Assembly (NCBI GenBank): GCA_944385395.1
Contig: CALWXA010000015.1
Span: forward strand, 1 to 36,844
DNA: 36,844 nt
DNA from: an uncultured Oscillospiraceae bacterium
GTDB taxonomy: Bacteria > Bacillota > Clostridia > Oscillospirales > Oscillospiraceae
Direction: 5' to 3'
Part shown: positions 31,745 through 36,844 of the stretch, one piece after another
How positions within the stretch are numbered: position 1 is the first letter of the stretch
How the letters are laid out: the number at the start of each line of letters is the position of its first letter
Notes under the pieces: generated by a model
The model's input: the letters and a program-made list of their open reading frames with translations, nothing else
Databases searched by the model: none
What the model was told of the DNA's origin: nothing
Made by a program: the position numbers and the translations under genes

Positions 31745-34159
31745 TTATCCCTTTTTCAGGCGTGGCCCGGCAGCACGAAGCATCAGCTTTTTGGTACCTA
31801 CGCCGTCGAAGGCCACCTCTACCAGAGCGTCGTTGCCCATGGGCTGCACCCGGAGCACCATGCCCTTTCCGAAGGTATCGTGCACCACACTCTCCCCGGC
31901 CTGCAGCTGCAGCAGCGGCACCGAAGCTGCCGCCGGACGGCGGAAGGATGGTCTGCTGCTCTGGGGCGTCTGACGGTTGGTTACCGGCACTGTCCGTGAG
32001 ATGGGCAGATCGTCCTGTCCGGCATCCGACCACCGGGCCGGCGCAGGCTCCACCTTGCCCAGCCATTCCATATTCTCCTCCGGGATCTCACTGAGGAACC
32101 GGGACGCCATGGCCGGCGCTGTGCGGCCGTACAGGGTACGGTACCGGGCATTGGTCATGGTGAGCTTTTTCTTGGCCCGGGTCATGGCCACATAGCACAG
32201 CCGCCGCTCTTCCTCCATTTCCTCCGGATCGCCCATGGCGCGGTTGCCGGGGAAGAGCCCGTCCTCCATGCCCACCACGTACACATAGGGAAATTCCAGG
32301 CCCTTAGCGCTGTGCATGGTCATCAGCGTCACGCTGCTGCCCGTCTCATTCTGGCTGTCCAGATCCGTATACAGAGCCACCTCGTCCAGGAAGCCACCCA
32401 GCGTAGGCTGATCCGGATTGTTTTCCAGGAAGGCCAGGATGCTGGAGGACAACTCCTGCACGTTCTCCAGACGGCCGCGGCTCTCCATGTCGTCCTTCTC
32501 CTGGAGCATGGTGACGTAGCCGCTGCGGCCGCAGACGTATTCATAGAACTCCACCAGCCCCATATCCCCTTCCCGGCTCTGCATTTCCCGGATCATAGCT
32601 GTAAAGTCTTTCAGCCTTGCAGCACTTGTTTTCAGGGCGGGATATTCGTCTGCATGGCAGAGTACTTCAAAAAGGGATGTGCCGGATTCCCAGGCACAGG
32701 CCTGGGCCTTATCCATGGTGGCAGCGCCGATCTTCCGTGCCGGCACGTTGATGATCCGGCGCAGGCGCAGGTCGTCATTGGGATTGTGGATGACACACAG
32801 GTAGGCCAGCATGTCCTTCACTTCCGCCCGGTCAAAGAACTTGGTGCCGCCGATGACCTGATAGGGCACACCGTTGCGCTTGAAGGCGTATTCCAAAGCG
32901 TTGGACTGGGCGTTGGTGCGGTAGAGCACCGCATTGTCTCCCCAGCTGCCGCCCCGCTGGTACTGCATCATGATCTGGCCCACCACATAGTTGGCCTCGT
33001 CCCCTTCGTTGTAGGCGGTCTTGACGGTGACGATCTCGCCGGCGCCGTTGTCCGTCCAGAGAGTCTTGCCTTTACGGCCATGGTTATGGCCGATGACGGC
33101 GTTGGCAGCGTCCAGAATGTTCTGGGTACTGCGGTAGTTCTGCTCCAGGCGGATCACCCGGGCATTGCGGAACTGCTGTTCAAAGCTGAGGATGTTGCCG
33201 ATATCCGCACCGCGGAACCGGTAAATGCTCTGGTCATCATCGCCCACCACGCACAGATTGCCGTGTCCGCCAGCCAGCAGGCTGGCCAGCTGGTACTGCA
33301 TCTGGTTGGTATCCTGATACTCGTCGATGAGGATGTAGCGGAATTTCTGCCGGTAATAGGCCAGGGTCTCCGGGCTTTGCTGCAGCAGATGCACCGTATG
33401 GAGGATGATGTCGTCAAAATCCAGGGCATTGGCCTCCCGCAGCCGGCGGTCATAGCGCCGATAGATGGAGCCGATCCGGGTCTTATGCCAGTCGCCCCGG
33501 CCCTCCCAATAGGCGCAGAAGGCTTCAGGAGACTGCATCTTATCCTTGGCGCCGGAAATCACCGACAACACGTCCCGGGGCGAGAAGGTCTTCTCGTCCA
33601 GCTCCAGTTCCTTAATGACGTCCTTGATGACCCGTTTGCTGTCATCGGTATCATAGATGGTAAAGCTGCGGTCGAAGCCCAGCTTGTCGATGTCCCGCCG
33701 CAGGATCCGCACACAGGCAGAGTGGAAGGTAGCAGCCCAGATGTCCCGGGCCTCCGGCCCCAGCATCTGTTCCAGTCGTTCTTTCAGTTCCCCGGCGGCC
33801 TTATTGGTGAAGGTGATGGCCAGCACTTCCCAGGGCTGAGCAGGCTCCACGGCGCAGAGATAGTCCGCCAGCGGCTTTTGCTCCGGCTGGGGATCACGGA
33901 GATATGCCTCCAGGAAATCCACCTCATCCTGACTGATGGGCATGGGGATCTCCTGGCTGTCGCTGCCACGGCCATACCGCAGCAGGTTGGCCACACGGTT
34001 GATGAGCACCGTGGTCTTGCCGCTGCCGGCGCCGGCCAGCAGCAGCAGCGGACCTTCCGTGGCCAGGACGCCCTGCAGCTGGCAGGGATTGAGATGGGCA
34101 TAGTTCAGGGCAATGGCCTCACGGCGTGCCCGGATAAAGCGTTGTTCCAGATCGTTCAT
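31745..34159 (-). CDS. pcrA: UvrD/PcrA-type DNA helicase
   Basis: Superfamily 1 3'-5' helicase for repair and clearing of DNA. The 804-residue protein has Walker A GAGSGKTT at 43-50, ITFTNKAA at 115-122, DEYQDT at 279-284, GDDDQSIYRFRGAD, LEQNYRS, TMHSAKGLEFPYVYVVG and VAMTRAKKKL, the full motif set. The C-terminus (VVHDTFGKGMVL) is the Tudor-like PcrA tail. Compared with Bacillus PcrA there is an extra stretch of about 45 residues between motifs I and Ia (about 62-108). Start ATG has GAGGGAA upstream. Confidence 0.96.
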   Translation of the reverse strand: MNDLEQRFIRARREAIALNYAHLNPCQLQGVLATEGPLLLLAGAGSGKTTVLINRVANLLRYGRGSDSQEIPMPISQDEVDFLEAYLRDPQPEQKPLADYLCAVEPAQPWEVLAITFTNKAAGELKERLEQMLGPEARDIWAATFHSACVRILRRDIDKLGFDRSFTIYDTDDSKRVIKDVIKELELDEKTFSPRDVLSVISGAKDKMQSPEAFCAYWEGRGDWHKTRIGSIYRRYDRRLREANALDFDDIILHTVHLLQQSPETLAYYRQKFRYILIDEYQDTNQMQYQLASLLAGGHGNLCVVGDDDQSIYRFRGADIGNILSFEQQFRNARVIRLEQNYRSTQNILDAANAVIGHNHGRKGKTLWTDNGAGEIVTVKTAYNEGDEANYVVGQIMMQYQRGGSWGDNAVLYRTNAQSNALEYAFKRNGVPYQVIGGTKFFDRAEVKDMLAYLCVIHNPNDDLRLRRIINVPARKIGAATMDKAQACAWESGTSLFEVLCHADEYPALKTSAARLKDFTAMIREMQSREGDMGLVEFYEYVCGRSGYVTMLQEKDDMESRGRLENVQELSSSILAFLENNPDQPTLGGFLDEVALYTDLDSQNETGSSVTLMTMHSAKGLEFPYVYVVGMEDGLFPGNRAMGDPEEMEEERRLCYVAMTRAKKKLTMTNARYRTLYGRTAPAMASRFLSEIPEENMEWLGKVEPAPARWSDAGQDDLPISRTVPVTNRQTPQSSRPSFRRPAAASVPLLQLQAGESVVHDTFGKGMVLRVQPMGNDALVEVAFDGVGTKKLMLRAAGPRLKKG

Positions 34160-34189
34160 GGTTCCCTCTTTTTCTCATTTGGTACTGCC

Positions 34190-34218
34190 ATTTTAATATA
34201 GATCCGGCTGTGGGTCAA
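34190..34218 (-). promoter_or_regulatory. Sigma-A promoter of pcrA
   Basis: TTGACC (34213-34218), 17 bases, TAAAAT (34190-34195) on the minus strand, 31 bases before the pcrA start. Confidence 0.87.
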
Positions 34219-34256
34219 CCGCTCCCCTCCCTTTCCCGGAAATTCTTCCTGCAGCA

Positions 34257-34293
34257 GCAAACCCCCGAAGCGCCAAATGCTTCGGGGGTTTGC
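34257..34293 (-). terminator. Probable terminator after sigF
   Basis: A perfect 15-bp stem (34257-34271 with 34279-34293, seven-base loop) six bases past the sigF stop. The minus strand continues TGCTGC with no clear U tract beyond TTT in the stem, so it may be a processing or weak termination site. Confidence 0.62.
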
Positions 34294-34299
34294 CATTTT

Positions 34300-35010
34300 C
34301 TATTCCACCAATGTTTCTTTCAGCCGGGCCAGGCCTTTGCGTTCCAGCCGGGAGACCTGAACCTGGGACACATGCAGGATCCGGGCGGTCTGCTCCTGGG
34401 TAAGGCCCTTGAAAAAACGCAGCAGTATGGTCATCCGTTCACGTTCCGGCAGGGCATCGATGGCCTCCCGCAGAGCAATTTTCTCCACCAGCGCTTCCTC
34501 CGGTCCGTCGGTACCCAGGGTAGATTCCAGGGTCAGGCCCTCCGCCGTTTCCTGCTGCAAAGACTCCGGGGCACCGGTAGCCAGCTCGATACTGGCGATC
34601 TCTTCCGCCGTCAGGCCCGTTTCCTGGGAGAGCTCTGAAAGCCGGGGGTCCCGTCCCAGCTGCTGGCGCAGACGCTCCCGGGCGCTCCAAAGCATCTGCC
34701 CCTTTTCCCGGATGCTCCGCCCCACCTTCACCGCTCCGTCATCCCGGAGAAAACGGCGGATCTCCCCCGCGATCTTGGGTACGGCATAGGTGGAAAACTG
34801 GGTTCCATATGTTAGGTCAAAACCCTTTACAGCCTTGATAAATCCAATACATCCCAGTTGGTACAGGTCGTCCAACTCCACGCCGCAGCCATAGTAGCGC
34901 TTGACGATGGCCCAAATGAGGCCTGTGTTCTCCACCAGCACCTGATGGCAGGCCTCGTCGTCCCCCTGCTGCGCCCGATCCAACAGGGCAAACAGCTCAC
35001 TGCTGCTCAT
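34300..35010 (-). CDS. sigF: Sporulation sigma factor SigF
   Basis: First forespore-specific sigma factor. The 236-residue protein has region 2 (VELDDLYQLGCIGFIKAVKGFD, then FSTYAVPKIAGEIRRFLRDDG), region 3 (near 105-140) and region 4 (ILLRFFKGLTQEQTARILHVS, then QVSRLERKGLARLK). The order spoIIAA-spoIIAB-sigF upstream fixes the identity as SigF and not SigG or SigB. The ATG overlaps the spoIIAB stop by four bases, so synthesis is matched to its anti-sigma factor. Confidence 0.95.
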   Translation of the reverse strand: MSSSELFALLDRAQQGDDEACHQVLVENTGLIWAIVKRYYGCGVELDDLYQLGCIGFIKAVKGFDLTYGTQFSTYAVPKIAGEIRRFLRDDGAVKVGRSIREKGQMLWSARERLRQQLGRDPRLSELSQETGLTAEEIASIELATGAPESLQQETAEGLTLESTLGTDGPEEALVEKIALREAIDALPERERMTILLRFFKGLTQEQTARILHVSQVQVSRLERKGLARLKETLVE

Positions 35011-35456
35011 TTGCCGGCACCCAGGCGCTGCTGTATGCGCTTGCGCATGGTCACGGTGGTGCCCTTGCCGGGTACGGATCGGATGGTAAGGCGGTCGGTA
35101 AAGCTTTCCATAATGGTAAAACCCATGCCACTGCGCTCCTCTCCGCCGGTAGTAAAAAGAGGCTGCCGGGCCTGTTCCACATCGGGGATACCGCAGCCCC
35201 AGTCACGCACCGATACCTCCAACGTTTTGCCCGGCAGGATCTTCAGTTTCAGCACCACTTTGCCGATGCTGTCGGGGTAGGCGTGGACGATGGAGTTGGT
35301 CACCGCTTCGCTGACGGCAGTCTTGATATCCCCCAGCTCATCCAGCGTAGGGTCCAGCTGGGCGGCAAAGGCGGCAGCAGCCATGCGGGCAAACCCCTCG
35401 TTGCTGCTGCGGCTGAGAAATTCCATGGTCACATAGTTCTGGGCTTTCAATTTCAT
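35007..35456 (-). CDS. spoIIAB: Anti-sigma F factor SpoIIAB
   Basis: Serine kinase and anti-sigma factor that holds SigF inactive and phosphorylates SpoIIAA. The 149-residue protein has the GHKL ATPase boxes: N box EAVTNSIVHAY with Glu50 and Asn54, G1 box DWGCGIPD at 85-92, and GMGF with TTGGEERS before it. Length is canonical. GGAGGAG lies six bases before the ATG. Confidence 0.96.
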   Translation of the reverse strand: MKLKAQNYVTMEFLSRSSNEGFARMAAAAFAAQLDPTLDELGDIKTAVSEAVTNSIVHAYPDSIGKVVLKLKILPGKTLEVSVRDWGCGIPDVEQARQPLFTTGGEERSGMGFTIMESFTDRLTIRSVPGKGTTVTMRKRIQQRLGAGK

Positions 35457-35469
35457 ATGTACTCCTCCT

Positions 35470-35775
35470 TCACTCCATCTCCACCAGACGATTGATCCCA
35501 GCTGCCTCCAGCACCTTCCGGGGCTGCGGGGCTACCTTGCGCAGCTTCAGCTGGCCGCCCAGTTCCCGTATACGACGCTGGGTGCGGATCACCACGGCGA
35601 TACCGGAGCTGTCCATAAAGGTAACGCCGGAGAAATCCAGCACCAGCTGCAGCGGCAGCAGCACTTCGATTTCCCGCTCCAGCTGCAGCATCAGCCCCTT
35701 GGCGCCGTGGTGGTCCAGCTCCCCTTTCAGATAGATTTCCGCATGGCGGTTTTCCTGTTTCACACTGATCTCCAT
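35470..35775 (-). CDS. spoIIAA: Anti-sigma F factor antagonist SpoIIAA
   Basis: STAS-domain protein that, when dephosphorylated, displaces SpoIIAB from SigF. The 101-residue protein has the phosphorylation loop FMDSSGIAV with Ser56 and Ser57, Ser57 being in the position of the phosphorylated residue. First gene of the operon; AAGGAG lies before the ATG. The upstream hairpin of valS leaves little room for a classical promoter, and I could not find a convincing sigma-H site. Confidence 0.95.
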   Translation of the reverse strand: MEISVKQENRHAEIYLKGELDHHGAKGLMLQLEREIEVLLPLQLVLDFSGVTFMDSSGIAVVIRTQRRIRELGGQLKLRKVAPQPRKVLEAAGINRLVEME

Positions 35776-35792
35776 ACCCGTCTCCTTAGTAT

Positions 35793-35828
35793 AAAAAAAT
35801 CACCGCAGATCTTTTGATCTACGGTGAT
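35793..35828 (-). terminator. Intrinsic terminator after valS
   Basis: A 13-bp stem (35799-35811 with 35816-35828, loop of four) followed by TTTTTTT on the minus strand. The one non-canonical pair is a G-U in the minus-strand RNA but a C-A mismatch on the plus strand, so it works in the minus direction. Confidence 0.9.
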
Positions 35829-35884
35829 TATATAAAATTTCGGCTTCTTTTTTTGTCGAATCAGCGGTGAAGCCACCCGGATCA

Positions 35885-36844
35885 TCAGCCAGCCATAGCG
35901 GCGGCAGATTCCTCCAGCTTGGCGATGAGGGCACGGCACTTGTCGGCCTTCTCACGCTCGGCGTTCACTACGGCTTCCGGGGCACGGGACACGAAGCTCT
36001 CGTTGGCCAGCTTCTTCTCGATGCGTTCCAGATTCTCACGGGCCTTGCTCAGCTCCTTGGCGATGCGCTCCCGCTCCTTCTCCAGATCCACCAGCTCTGC
36101 CAGAGGCATATACACGGTGGCATTGTGGGTGGCCACGGCTACCATCCCCGTCAGGTTCGCCGGAGCAGTATCCGTCACCGAGATCTCACCGGCATAGGCC
36201 AGGCGGGTGATGAAGTGAGCGCCCTGCTGATAAATCTCCGGCGTGGCGGTGACAATGATCATCTGGGCCTTCCGGCTGGGGGGCACGTTCATCTCCGCAC
36301 GGCGGGCACGGACGGCGGAAATGGCGTCCTTCACCGCCTCCATGGCAGCCTCGTCGGCCTGGAAGTCCAGCTCCGGCTTATAGGTGGGCCAGGGGGCACG
36401 GATCAGATAGTTGCCCTCATGAGGCAGGGCCTGCCAGATCTCCTCGGTGATGAAGGGCATGAAGGGATGCAGCAGCTCCAGCACACGCAGCAGCACGTAG
36501 CACAGAACGTTCTGGGCGGCGGCATTGGCAGCGGCGTCCTCACCGTTGAGACGGGTCTTGGTCAGCTCGATATACCAGTCACAATAGGTATCCCAGATGA
36601 AGTCATAGATCTTGGCAGAGGCCACGCCCAGCTCGTAGGCTTCCAGATTATCGGTGACCTCACGGATCAGAGCATTGAGCTTGCTGAGCACCCACTTGTC
36701 CTCCAGCTCCAGCTGCTCCGGCAGCTGCACCTTGTCGATGGTGAGGTTCATCATCACGAAGCGGGAAGCATTCCAGATCTTATTGGCAAAGTTCCGCATG
36801 GCCTCGCACTTCTCCACAAAGAAGCGCATATCGTTGCCGGGGCT
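35885..36844 (-). CDS. valS: Valyl-tRNA synthetase (C-terminal part, cut by window edge)
   Basis: Class I synthetase charging tRNA-Val. Only the last 319 residues are present; the frame continues past the window edge, where the codons read SPGND before MRFFVEKCEAMRNFANKIWNASRF, the start of the anticodon-binding domain. Next come CDWYIELTKTRL and LELLHPFMPFITEEIWQ, and finally a charged coiled coil (LVDLEKERERIAKELSKA) at about the last 70 residues, the tRNA-binding arm of ValRS. Catalytic HIGH and KMSKS motifs lie outside. The stop is followed by an intrinsic terminator. Confidence 0.96.
   Translation of the reverse strand, partial: SPGNDMRFFVEKCEAMRNFANKIWNASRFVMMNLTIDKVQLPEQLELEDKWVLSKLNALIREVTDNLEAYELGVASAKIYDFIWDTYCDWYIELTKTRLNGEDAAANAAAQNVLCYVLLRVLELLHPFMPFITEEIWQALPHEGNYLIRAPWPTYKPELDFQADEAAMEAVKDAISAVRARRAEMNVPPSRKAQMIIVTATPEIYQQGAHFITRLAYAGEISVTDTAPANLTGMVAVATHNATVYMPLAELVDLEKERERIAKELSKARENLERIEKKLANESFVSRAPEAVVNAEREKADKCRALIAKLEESAAAMAG

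Noticed and set aside
32312..34201. Plus-strand open frame of 629 codons
   Set aside because: It mirrors pcrA, whose full helicase motif set is on the minus strand.
35827..35850. TATAAT plus upstream sequence as a standard promoter of spoIIAA
   Set aside because: No acceptable -35 element is found at 16-18 bases and no sigma-H pattern is visible, so it is not listed as a feature.
1..36844. Mobile elements, CRISPR arrays, tRNA or rRNA genes, origin of replication
   Set aside because: No transposase, phage gene, regular repeats, tRNA-like cloverleaf or rRNA sequence was seen; the segment looks stable and vertically inherited.

Overview
This is an ordinary chromosomal housekeeping segment of a low-branching, GC-rich, endospore-forming Firmicute. 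The sporulation genes (spoIIAA-spoIIAB-sigF and the complete eight-gene spoIIIA operon), a T-box leader, ArgR, HprK, WhiA/YvcK/RapZ and a zinc-ribbon L28 all point to Clostridia. High GC and gene order suggest the Oscillospiraceae/Ruminococcaceae side of the class (inference; no 16S or marker search was possible). No insertion sequence, prophage, CRISPR array, tRNA or rRNA was seen. Nearly all genes lie on the minus strand; only a DUF3048 lipoprotein, a cysteine-rich protein and rpmB are on the plus strand.

Layout from low to high coordinates (minus-strand transcription runs the other way). Positions 1-1745: tgt (cut by the window edge) and queA, the last steps of queuosine tRNA modification. 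1759-3414: tyrS behind a T-box leader with a UAC specifier and a consensus promoter. 3419-9661: recN, argR, nadK, tlyA, dxs and oapA, tightly packed. 9680-10340: a roughly 660-nt gap with no credible protein, best explained as an OLE RNA (ornate, large, extremophilic RNA) directly upstream of its membrane partner gene oapA. 10422-13740: ispA, xseB, xseA, nusB and an Asp23-family gene with its own vegetative promoter. 13744-18383: spoIIIAH to spoIIIAA behind a textbook sigma-E promoter. 18384-21139: DUF4364, DUF3048 and Cys-rich genes. 21156-31246: HTH-membrane protein, dnaE, C_GCAxxG_C_C protein, whiA, yvcK, rapZ, murB, ROK glucokinase and hprK. 31292-31696: rpmB. 31745-34218: pcrA. 34257-35775: sigF operon. 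35793 to the end: valS (N-terminus missing).

The genes mostly reproduce the conserved Bacillus/Clostridium neighbourhood spoIIIA - yqhY - nusB - xseA - xseB - ispA - dxs - tlyA - argR - recN, with folD absent, nadK inserted before argR, and OLE/oapA inserted between ispA and dxs. The OLE locus is the most interesting part of the window. It is separated from ispA by an intrinsic terminator and has its own strong sigma-A-type promoter. The 5' and 3' ends of the RNA can pair with each other just before a U7 tract that lies immediately upstream of the oapA ribosome-binding site. This arrangement could make downstream expression of oapA-dxs-tlyA-nadK-argR-recN depend on how the RNA ends or folds; that last step is a hypothesis.

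Products are assigned from recognised motifs and gene order, not from database searches. Starts were chosen by ribosome-binding sites and overlaps; several differ from the longest open frame.
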